Shown here one piece after another: positions 41,801 to 53,800 of a DNA stretch of 64,000 nucleotides (position 1 is its first letter; the number at the start of each line of letters is the position of its first letter). The DNA is from Micropterus salmoides (lineage: Eukaryota > Chordata > Actinopteri > Centrarchiformes > Centrarchidae). The notes under the pieces were generated by a model, which worked only from the letters and a program-made list of their open reading frames with translations, ran no database searches and had not been told where the DNA came from. The position numbers and the translations under genes are program-made. Location: positions 12,188,187 through 12,252,186 of the forward strand of contig NW_024040707.1 of NCBI RefSeq assembly GCF_014851395.1, given 5' to 3'.

Positions 41801-44800
41801 AGAAACAATGATGTTAAGTAGTAATAAATAATTATCAAACAATAAAGCATAAGCAACAACCACATAAAACAGTAAAATAATCAAGCAATAAAACATAAGC
41901 AACAAACATCATAAAAAAAATGAAATAGTCAGTCAATATAACCAAGTCATTTAGTGAGAAACGCTGTCACAATTACTCAGAACCCAAAGTGACACCTGCA
42001 CAATGCTGGTTTTGTTTATTATTATTAGAGGTAAATTAATTAATTAAAAGTAAAAGCAGCAAATACTCATATTTGAGAGTCATGGGTCATATGGGCTAAA
42101 TGAATTTTTCAAAATAGTTTCCAATCAATTTTCTGACAATTGTTTTGTGTGTAAAATTATTTGTAAAATACCTAGTAACGGAAGCCATCATATAATTGTA
42201 GTGGAGTAAGAAGCACAAGAAAAAATTCAAATAAAGTACAGCTACTTCAATTTTGAATGTAAGTACAGTTCTTGAGTAAACATACTTTGTTGAATTCCAC
42301 CATGGCTGAAGGATCAAATGCAGAGGATGCATTCAACAGGACCAGTGATTAAATTAGCTTACCCTGCAATGTCACACTGCCTTTATCTATGTCTAATCCG
42401 AGCCTCTACCATGCTCATATTCCCTATCTTGGTCTTTTCTAAAGCAGACTTTGCCACCTTTTGACCATACATCCTAAAACACTTGATCACATGTTTGACA
42501 TCACAACTTCTACAGGGCTTACCATGGTCATCCTCACTTCTTGAGCTTGGCTAGCAATTCAGTGTATGTAAGCTTCTTACTTCTTACTGTTTGTGCCATA
42601 ATGCCAGGTCTGATCTAAGGCTAATTCTGATTACTCACATAAGCAACTTAACACTGAAAATGTGTAAATCTAACCTTAAATACTGCTGGTCAGGCCCGGC
42701 GCCAGGATGAATTGACTGAGGGGGCAGTTAAAAATGGCGAGGGGGCAAATCTTTCTATATATATATCAATACATAGGGCCCCCACGGCGTGAAGCGCAAC
42801 TCCTGTTTTGCTCGTTTGACGGCAGAAAAAAATGGTCTGTGCGCCGGGTGCATGGTTCAAAAGGGTCGTACTTAGTCTGTGAATTAGTCATGGGTGTGTA
42901 GGGCATAACATGCAATACACCAATCAGTGTCATCTCCTATTTAAAGCCAGGTGCACTTGTACTTTGGCGCACTGCCATTATAGTGTATGAGCGCATTATG
43001 AAAAACACCAGTTGACTGATTGAACTGCAGATGCACAGCAGAGAGGGGATATGGAGAGAAGTGTAGATGTGATCTCTGATCATGAAGCCTCTGTTGCTCT
43101 GCTGCTCTGTAGTTTATCAGTGAAGTGTCGGAACTCCAGTCTGTTAACAGGCAGCTGCTGTCTCCTCTATGAAACATCTGGATCCTCGCTGCTCTGCTTT
43201 AATATAAACTATGATGAACGGGTCATGGGTCACATCTCTCCCCCACACTGGTTTCTTTATTTTGTGTTTTATTGATGTAGGAGTGTTTTCTTTAACAATT
43301 TACTTTCATTATTAGATGGCTACTGTCGGTCATTTTAAACGTCATGTGCGCAATAAAGTCACAACAAATATCGTGGGGTATTTGAGCAGCAAAACAGAAA
43401 AAACCTGAAGTTCTAAACTTGACATGACAGGACAGAGGAAACTCTCCAGAGGAAACAGAATTCAACTTTTAGCTTCTGAAATTATTCAGACAGCGTTTGT
43501 GCATGTCTAGCCTGCTCTGTGCAAGTGGATCGCTGTCAGATGATGAGCTGTCAGATGATGAGCTGTCAGATGCAGAATGAATCCAAGACACATCACTGTC
43601 CTAAGCCCCCCACCATCAGCCTCTCCTTACTGAACGAGTCTGCATGCCTGTTTAGTAGAAGACTAAAGGTGTTGCCAGTAGCAACACAAAATGTTTATCT
43701 AAAGTGAATTAATAGCGTGAAATGACTGCGTTCTCTATAGATCAACTTTTACATGCTGGTGCTTATGGGAAAATGGCAGGTTTTTTTCAATCAATCTTTA
43801 TCTTGACAGTGACACTTCTTAACAAAACACATAAGAAACTGTAACTGAGGGGGCAAAGCTCCATGCCAAAGCTCCATGCCCGCTGCTGGTGTTATAGCTA
43901 GTGGCAATGATCGGGGTCCAAGCAGATTGCCAGCATTTGGATGCTTGTGAAACTGTGAAAATGTAACCATGATAAATACTGTGTCACCTTGAGGTTAATG
44001 AGTGTCATTATATGTGCCTTTTGTAGTGGGTGAAATTTGGACTCCATCTGTCAGTTTTATTGTTTCTAGGTCTTACGATTTTTCCAGCACAAATACTTTT
44101 AGTAGAGAAAAATAATAATAAGAAAAAAAATAGACTTGGTAAAATCCTTAAAACAGTCAAAATGTTGGTATTAAAGCAAAAATCACACATCATTCTGCTA
44201 GTGTCGGGTATATTGCCAAATACTCAAAATAGAAAATGTGCATACAGTACTAATTACAGTAAGAGACTGAATGTCACTGCGTACTCATTGTTTGAACACC
44301 ATTTGAAACATGATATGTAGTATCCAAAGAATACTAGATATCAGTTTACTGCTTGGACCCCTAAATATATATTAAAATATAAAATGTTAGTATCTACTGT
44401 ATATTGCTAAATACAGTACTATTCCCCTTTAACTGGATGGGTAGCGTGGCCTCTTGATTGGTCAAGAAGGACTTGCAACATACCATCCATTTAATGCAAA
44501 CATAATGAACACATTTGTACATGTAAGGTTTTACATTATCTGTGTCCATCATTAGTGGGACTTCTATTTTTTTGGTCAGACAATCAATATATACAGTATT
44601 TACATTCATAGAGATTGCCACACCAAAGCTACAATCCATAAGTTGTGTAAATGGAACTCATCACCACCACTTTCCTTTCCTACATTTTAAAATAATAACA
44701 CTTAACAGTCAGGATAATGCAAGTTCCAGGTTTAGGTTGGATCAACATTAGAAAACTTTGCTGATATTTTCCTAGTTAAGATGGTGCATTTACAGTTATA

Positions 44801-47800
44801 TCATCATATATTAATTGAATAGGAATTAGCAGGATACGTGGTTTATCAAGAGCTCATAGCTCATAGTTTTTTACAATCAATTTACAGTTACAAGTACAGG
44901 AGGTCGAGGCATTACCTCCTTGGTTTTCATTTGCCTTCTCACACCAGAGCTGATCTTCCATGAAATAGACAGTAGATCACATTTATTAAAAAGTTTGTGT
45001 GATTTATTTAAATTTTTTTTACACATACAGATTGAAATGATCAGCTATAGTCATATTTATCAGAGGATAAAATCCCAGTCAGTAGTAACTGTTAAGCGCA
45101 TTCACAGGACATTCATTCATATCCTCCAAAATGGCGCTGAAAAAAAAAGTTTTACAAAATGCCAACAGAGTATTGAAGCATATTACAGAGGAGGGAAATG
45201 TTGTTACATCCTCCCCGAGAAATTTGCAAGAAGATAAACTGCAGTGACTGAAGGTCACTGGAGGAAACCAGGAATAACTGTTTTGTGCTTTCCCAAACCT
45301 CACATTGTGCCATCACTGTGGATGTGTTATTGATCATTGTTCCATATGGGGACAATGAATTTTTATGTAATAAATATGTTCACTCATTTATGCATATAAT
45401 AAATTAAAATGTGAAGCCGAAAAGAGTTCTAAAAGATTTGTGTTTTTATGGTTCAGACAATACAGTATTTACATACATAAATATGTAAAGGAAAATTAAA
45501 AGAAAATGTCCTGTATTGTCATATTTTACACACTAAAGCTGCAATCCTTAATTTGTGTACTGTATATTGAACTCATTACCACCACTTTCCTCTCCTACAT
45601 TTTGAGATACAAACACTAAACAGTCAGGCCAATGCGAGTTCCAGATTTAAGTTGGATCAACTGCAGAAAACTCATTTTCTCATATTTTCCTTGTTGAGAT
45701 GGTGACTATAGGCACGGCACTTACAATAACAGTTATATCATTATATATAAGTTACAGAGTTGTATAGGAATTAGCAGGAGAGATTAATCAAGAGCTTGTA
45801 GTTTCTGTTTACATGGAAAAGCTTGTTTAATTATTTCAAGTACCGGAAGTAAAGGCATTATCTTTTTGGCTTTGATTACTTATTACTTATTTGCGTATCT
45901 TGTACCATGTTGGTTTATGTTACAGTTAGAAACAGTTATATTTCTTCATATTGACAAAATTCCTTATTGTTCTTTTTTCAGCCAAACAGGACAGTAAAGA
46001 GATAGAGGCTGACAGTGAGGCTTTAACTCCTTCAGAACAATCTCCAGAGGACACCTCTACCGATGCTGCTCCCTCTTCCCATTCTGTCACTGAGCCAGCC
46101 CCACCACAGAGCCACTCTCAAGAAAAAGCAAAGGAGCCATTCAGCAGTGGTGTGTCGAAGCAGCAATCTGCAGAATCAGATCCCTGCATTCTACCCAAAC
46201 CAGCAAAATCTAGTCTGGCTCCAGTCATACAGTCCCCATCCACTTCAGCTCCCAGACATCATGAAACAGGGGCGCTAATGGTCACTAAGACCACATACGT
46301 TATACCAAAGAAGCAGTCTGGATCCCAGCCTTCGTCCAGCCACGTGTCAGCATCAACACCAGGCCAGAAGCCGTCTTCAGGCCCAGTGCTGCTGAGCGAA
46401 ACCAGAAATCTTCCAGTGCCACCTGCACCCATTGCTCCTTCATCTAGACCATCTCAGCCCAATAACCAGGTCAGACAGAGCATCCAGCGCTCCCTCACCA
46501 GCATCCTGATCAAAAGGTGAGCACTGCTTTACAGGCTAGTATGAAAATGAAAAACATCAAACATCAAGTGATGGTATAAGGAGCCAAATTAGTGAATGCC
46601 AATTAATTTATAAGCATGTTTAAAAAATGCAATTACATGCTCAAACCTGCAGCCTCTAAAAAACATTAGATACACAATTCATTTCAGTTCTTGGTTTGTA
46701 TTACTACTGTGTGTCTCTACTGACTAGATTGCATAATTGTCAGTAGTAGTTAAGTAGGTTTGAAGAAATGATGATGGAACATATTTGTGGCTTTTGCACT
46801 TTTACAAGAATGAATGTGTACAAATTGCATCTCAATCCGTTAGAGCAGTGATGCAAAACAAATTTGGTGACTAACTGCCTTTTCATTTGTCAAGGGTGTG
46901 TGATTGTGAGGATTTGGAGATGTCAGAGAGTGAAGTTGCAAAGCTGGTCGCGAGCATTGAGATGGAGATGTTCGACATATTTCGCAACACAGACAGCAAA
47001 TACATGAACAAGTACAGAACCATAATGTTCAACCTGAAAGACCCAAAAAACAAGGTTTGTTCAAAGTTGATAAAAATTTCTGTTTTTTCTTTACATACAT
47101 TTATACTACTTTATAATACTACTTAAATAAGGTGACAGACATGTGTATAGTGACTTTAAAAAATGTTTTTTTAGGTATTTATGTTTTTAGCAAACTGACA
47201 GTCCAGTTATGGATTCTCTCTAGGGCTTGTTGTGTCGGGTTGTACGTGGAGAGATCAGTCCCTTCAGACTGGTCAGGATGAGCCAGAAGGATATGCAGGC
47301 TACCAAGGCATCAGAGCCAAGTCCAAAAGAAACAACAGAGGTAAGGTGTAATTGAAGTTATTATCAGGCCTCAGAAGGGTCAAGCACTGTTTGCGTCAGA
47401 AGTAATTATCTTCTTGCATTGCTTGTGTATCTAGGTCAAGGACGCAGCTGCCAAAGCAGCAAATTTGCTGCACAGGCCTGAAGCAGTGAAGGTTGATTTA
47501 CCCAGTTTGATTCCCTCTAGACCCGAAAGAGACATGGTGTGTACTTGCTTCATTTGCATTCAATTGGTGGAATTTGCATTTTTCATATGATCATTATATT
47601 GTCTCTCCTGTTCCATATAAAGATTTCTCATGAAAGGCCATTGATGTTGTGATATGTTTGTGGGTTAAGTCTTATTGTTTGTGTTTGTATGCGTTCCCTG
47701 GAACAGAAGAAAAGTCTTCCTGCTCCTGTTTTCAAGGCCAGAACAAGCCAGCCAAGCCAGGGCAATGCTGTACCAGATATTCTTGCCTGTATGCTTAAGG

Positions 47801-50800
47801 ACACAACATCAGAGCACAAAGCTCATCTGTTTGACCTGAAATGCAAGATATGCACAGGTGAGTTAAGGTTTTACAATAGCCATGCAATACCTAGTAGACA
47901 TTATTATTCAATGACCACTCATTGATACTTTTAGTTTTTCAAAGTAGATTCTTTTTCCTTCCAAAGGTCAAAGACTAGAAGGGGAAGAGGAGGGACCTGC
48001 AAAGAAAAAACCCAATGTTTCTGAAACAAGAGATAACTATGAACCCTCTTGGAGAAAGTCTGCAGGAGATGACTCCCCTCTGCGAGCACCACCTGATTCA
48101 CCTGACATGGATTTTCCAACTTCATCCCAACTGGATCATTCATCCCGCCTTACCACTGACTGTCCATTGACTATAGTAGAATCCCCTGCTTCCCCCATAA
48201 TGGATTCTCCAGCCTCCCCTACTTTAGAGTCTCCAGCTTCCCCTATCATCGAGTCCCCTGCGTCCCCAACTCCAGACACTCCTAAATGTATCACTACACG
48301 AAAGAGAGCATACACACCCGTTGTGATTCCAGCTGTCTCCACAGTAACCATCACAAGGCGTGACCCCCGCACTGCGGCAAGCAGGTTTCCTGCTTCGTAT
48401 AGTGGCACCACTGGTCCCAGTAACACAACCCATAACCAATCAGCCCCTTATGCTCCTCTTAAAGAAAGTAGATCTGCCTCACCTTCACCACCGACCTCCT
48501 CACTACCACCAACGAAAACATTACCTAAATCTATCTTAATGAAGCCATCTTCCTCTGCAGATCCCAGACTCTATGGCACATCCTCAAGGTATTTAAATGA
48601 CTGTGCGAGTATAAAGCGCATAGAATAGAAGTATTCTATTTTGTTCTGTTTAAGGTAGTAAACATTTGAGCAAAATCAGCGTAATGTGTGGATACGATTG
48701 TTATTGTGCTATTGTGCTTTGTGTCTCAGGACTGTGATATCTGAATCCCCAGCTGATGGAGAGACTTCTCAGTTCATAGCTAAGCAAGACATACTGTGGA
48801 AAGGCTTCCTAAACATGCTCAGTGTAGCCAAGTTTGTCACCAAGGGATATCTGGTTTCAGGATCTGCTGAAAATCTCAAAGCGGTATAGTACTGCACAGT
48901 AATAACTTTTATTCACAAAGCTGTATCCAAAAGATCTGTCATTGTCATTACTTGAATTGACAAAAATATGAACAATTTCTTTCTCCCGTGTAGGATCTGC
49001 CTGATACCATACAAATCGGAGGACGAATCATGCCTCAGACAGTGTGGGACTATGTTGCAAAATTAAAGACATCTGTTACAAAGGCAAGCAGTACATATAG
49101 TATTTCTGTATGTGTCGTGTACAATATTATTGAAAATCTATCAATATATTACATCTTTTGCTTGTTTTTTGCTTACTAGGAGTTATGTGTCATTCGGTTT
49201 CACCCTGCAACAGAGGAGGAAGAGGTGGCCTATGTCTCCCTGTTTTCCTATTTTAGCAGCAGAGGTCGTTTTGGTGTGGTTGCCAATAGCAGCCGTTCCA
49301 TCAAGGATGTATACCTTGTCCCACTCAGTGCAAAGGAGACAATCCCATCCATACTACAACCTCTTGAAGGACCAGGTGTGATAATGCTAAGACTAACGCT
49401 TATAGCCTTACATAATGAACGTTTGCATTATTGGGCTAAGGGTGAGCAAAATAATTTACACCTGTAAGACTCAAAAGTAACAGCTTAAATTCAGGCTGCA
49501 ATATATCATCAAAGAAATCATCTTTCATCTATTTTAATAACTTTAAAAACTACCTACTGAAAAAAAAATTGACAAATGTTATTCCCAGACCATCGCTCAC
49601 TCCCATCTCTTATGAAAAAGTAATCCACTTGCTTCTATCAAATGCACCTTCATGTTTTTAAACATGTTGTTACTTTAAAATTAGGATTATTATGTTGTAT
49701 ATAATGTATACACTTTTTACTCTTTTTAGCTGACTACAGACTCTAGTTGGTAGAGATGTTTAACAAGAAATAGTTTAATTTAGTTATTAATTTTAATTAA
49801 ATATAATTATACAGTTATAACTAATAATATCCAATATCCAATTATGAGTTTTTAGGTTCAGTTGTGGTTGTGATTTCATCTTGCATTTAATTTTTGGTGT
49901 CAACTTGTAGAACATGTACATGGAGAGCATGTAGAACGTTTGTCATGTAGAATGTTTGTCATTTTAATTATTGGTGTTTTTATTGCAATGTAAAAAGCCC
50001 TAATGAAAAGTCCTGAACCAACACCCATACATATAATTATCAAACCTTTATGACCAGAATTGTAAAGCAGTAAAGCAGCAGTTCTGCAGCAGTTCTGCTG
50101 CTTTTATGACAATTTTTCTAATAATCTTAATCATCTTTTTCTTTATTTCACAGGGCTTGAAACAAACCGGCCCAATCTTCTTCTGGGTTTGGCAATAATT
50201 CAGAAGGCAAAACGTCCAGGAAGCTTGCCCCAGGAAATTGAAGAGAAGAGACCTAAAGTTCATATGTCCAAAGACCCTATGTGGATCCCAAAACCTCCGG
50301 TCCTCTATGGTTCAGACAAATTGGAGATATTTCAACCATACGATCCAGAGACTCCTGCTAGCATCACACCCCCTGGTTCACCCTCTTGCCCTGGGTCACC
50401 ATCAGAGTCTTCCTCTTCGGGCTCAGTTACCATACCATCTCTTTTGACTTCCATTAGAGCAAACCCTCCTGTTTCCACCTCAGCCGTTGTTGCTGCCACT
50501 CAGTCCACCTCTAGTAAGAATAATCTCACAACAGCATCCACTGATAAGACACCACTGCAGACCATCTTGAAGACCTTGTTCCCCAATAAGCAAACTGACT
50601 CTTCTGATGGAAATTCAACAACAACAACTGTTAGTATTAAGAAGCTTCCAGTTTTTTCTCAAGTGTCTGGGTCAATGGTGGATCCAATTGTCCAACAGTA
50701 TGGACAGAAATCCAAAGTCAAACAAATAGAAGAAGAGGAAAGTGACTTTGACCGGCCATATGACCCAGAAGAGGAGTATGATCCAGCAAAGGGATATGGA

Positions 50801-53800
50801 ATGGATGCCCCACAGAGCATAGCAAACATTAAGGCAGATAGGCCTGCAGTATCAGGCATTGTTGAAGATGATGTGGCCTATGATCCAGAGGACGAGACCA
50901 TCTTCGCCGATATCCAAAGTGATGTTGTTGTAACAAAGTCCCCTGTTCCAACTCAAACAGATTCTCCATTATGCCCCCCAGTTTCCACCCAGGATGTAAT
51001 GCCAGCTGCCACTTCCACTCCAGCGCAAACTTCTACCCCAGCTGGAGTAGTGGAGAACCTTCCTACAGGCACTGTGGTTGTGTCAGCTGCAACACTAACT
51101 GAACAACAGCGGATGCTCGAGGAGCTCAATAAGCAGATTGAAGAGCAAAAACGGCAGTTGAAGGAGCAGGAAGAAGCACTACGTCAACAGAGGGAGGCTG
51201 TGGGTATGTTCATGGCTCACTTTTCTGTTTCTGATTCCCTGATGTCTCCCCCACCAAAATCTTTGCCTCTCAGTCAACTGTCATCTCTGCAGAGTGGAAT
51301 AATGCAAACAGAGTCGAGGCATTCAGAATCAACAGACAAGACCAGCAACCTTACAGAGACAAACACAAAAATGCAATCTGTTAAGCTAGAAGACACAACT
51401 GCCATCCCTATTTTAAAAAATGATACAGATACTGTTACAGAGCAAGATGAAACACCAAAAAATGTTGAGGAAAGTGACAAGGGTTCCTCTGCAGGAGAGA
51501 TTGAAGATTCTGATGTAGCGTATGATCCAGAGGACGAATCACTTTTTAATGAAATTCAGGACGATGTATTTCAAGGAGTCAATATGAAGACTCATGATTC
51601 ATCTTTGTCTAGAACAGGGCATAGTGCCTGCCACAAGGGCACTCCAAATTTGTACCACAGCAGAAAGCGAAGGTCATCGCCAAAAAAGCGGAGTCATCGT
51701 GAAAGGAACCGCCATAGAAGTCCTTCAAGAAGGTCACAGCACCGTTCTCCTTCACATTCCCAGAGACGTAGAGAAAGGGATAGACACAGAAGAAGTGAAA
51801 GGGATCGGTCGAGGCATAGAGCTAGAGCACAGTCTGACCGCCAGGGTCGCCATCGGAAAGAGCATACTGAACGCCGACATTCTCATGGGCGTAGAAGATC
51901 CCCATCAGCTCCTTTCACCCTTTCACCAAAACACCACAGAGGACCTTCTCCTCAAGTCCTTGAGAAATCAAAAAGTGCAAGTGTTCTGTGTAATACTCCA
52001 GACTCTGTGGTTGGACAATTTGTAGAGAGTAACACGTTATCATGTACCTCGGTTACTGTTAAAAATGACCTTGACGGATATCAGTTAAAATGTAATCTGG
52101 TTGAGAACCATGATAAAGACTTTTCTCCTCTTCACAATGTGAAGCTAGAGATTTCAGAACCACCAAAATCCCAGGATCTTCAAAAAAATTCACTCAGTAA
52201 CCATGATGACACAGGTAGTGGTTCTTCTACACAAGTGGACAACCACTCTCAACTGGAATCTCTGCTTGAAAACAAAATTGAAAGTACAGTTCCTTTAAGA
52301 GAAATTGATCCGCCTATTCGAGATTCTCCTCAGAGCCCTGATCCAGAGCCACAGTTTGTGAAACCTAGCAGCATTGAAAAGGTTGACTCTGTAAAGATTG
52401 AGGAAATCAGAGATCCTGAGACATATACCAGTGTCACAATGCCACTTGTTAAAGATGAAAAAAATCATCTGCCTATTTGTGGTCAAGCAACAATGTCCAA
52501 TATACTATGGCCTACTATTGGAGGTCCAAAATCAGATGTTAAAAATAGGGAAAGTCCAGGATTAAAGCATCCAGAAATACTCGGGCAAGGGGGAGGACAT
52601 TCAGATCCAGCCAGAGGCTCTTATATTCTGAGCTCAGGATCTGAAATAGACCCTGTGACAAGGTGTCTGGGACCTGGTATGAGTAGTCCAGATATTAGGA
52701 ATCCAGGACCAGATATGAAAGAACCTGGCAATAGGGGATCACAAATATATCTAAGAGAAACAGGAATTAGATTCCCAGGGCCTGATATGAGGGTACCAGG
52801 CATGCAAGGCATAAGCCCTAATATTTGGGGTCCTGGACCACATATACAAGACCTAGCTATAAGCGGTCAAGGGAAACATTTGAGGGACCCAGGGACAGGG
52901 ATGCAGGGTTCAGAGCGAATTTTGAGAGAACCAGGTATTGAGGAAAACAATACTGACAGAATTGGTTCAGGAGCAGTCATGCAAGGTTCTGGGATGAGGA
53001 GTCCAGTGCAAGATATGGGAAGTTCTAGTATGCAAGGTATGAACCCAGAAATAAAAGATCCAGGCCATGATGTGAGACAGTGTGAACCAGAATTGAGAGG
53101 AAAAATGCTTGTACCAGCTGTTACAACTTCACATATGGGAGGACCTTTTGAGGGTCCACAGATACAGGGTAAGGCTTCAGATATTATAGAAAAAGGTAAA
53201 GGCCAAAAAGATAGATATGAAATTCCACATACTGGGGGTGTAAGATCTGCTATGAGGAGTGGAGGTGTAAAAGATCCAAGTCGAGATATAAGAAGTCCAG
53301 GTCCATCTTTAAGAGGCTCAGGACGACTTCAGAGGCAATCAAGGCATGATGGCAGTCCAGTTTTTGAGGATAGGGGCCCTCTGAAAAGGGGGTTTCAGCT
53401 ATATGGAAGAGATACAGATTTGAGCAGGGTTGGTGGTGGTCGAGAAAGGAGTTTAGATTCCAATGCATCTATGGGTTCAGACAGTATAGTTCTTACAAAA
53501 GATAGACTATCCCCGGCAATGACAGTTGAAAGGCGGGGCCCACAAAGACGGACAAACATAAATTATGAAAGTGGTGGGTCTAACATGTCCTTCATTGAAC
53601 AAGACAGTAGTGCACCTGAACATATCAATCGACCACAGCCAGATATTAGTGCTGACAGGAGTGTGCATGGCCCTGACATGAGAGAATCAGAAACTATGCA
53701 TGAATTAGGAAGGCCAGATACAACAGAAACACGTTACATCGGGCCTAGTCAATATATGGGTACTATTGGTAGCTCAGATACAAATAGGAGGGATGTAGAC

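Larger units (their letters stand above)
29357..45981 (+). other. dido1: DIDO1 intron 5, 16.6 kb, repeat-rich
   Basis: This is the largest intron in the window. I find no second gene in it on either strand. It contains the elements listed separately: Tc1 remnant 32.9-33.4 kb, hAT-like repeat 33.4-33.8 kb, MITE 34.5-34.8 kb, (CA)n 41.1 kb, repeat ends 41.7-42.3 kb, hAT-like relic 42.7-43.9 kb and a duplicated segment 44.6-45.9 kb. Stretches 29357-32880 and 34780-41090 show no structure I recognise beyond a C13 run at 31129-31141. Short DIDO1 isoforms in mammals end before the TFIIS exons, so an alternative terminal exon could lie early in this intron, but none is evident. Confidence 0.6.

Noticed and set aside
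41588..41905. 105-codon minus-strand frame rich in Leu, Phe and Tyr
   Set aside because: It is AT-rich intron and repeat sequence; the hydrophobic composition follows from base composition and there is no start or splice context.
42688..43905. Possible endogenous retrovirus
   Set aside because: No LTR pair, primer-binding site or polymerase-like peptide is visible; degraded hAT-like ends explain it better.
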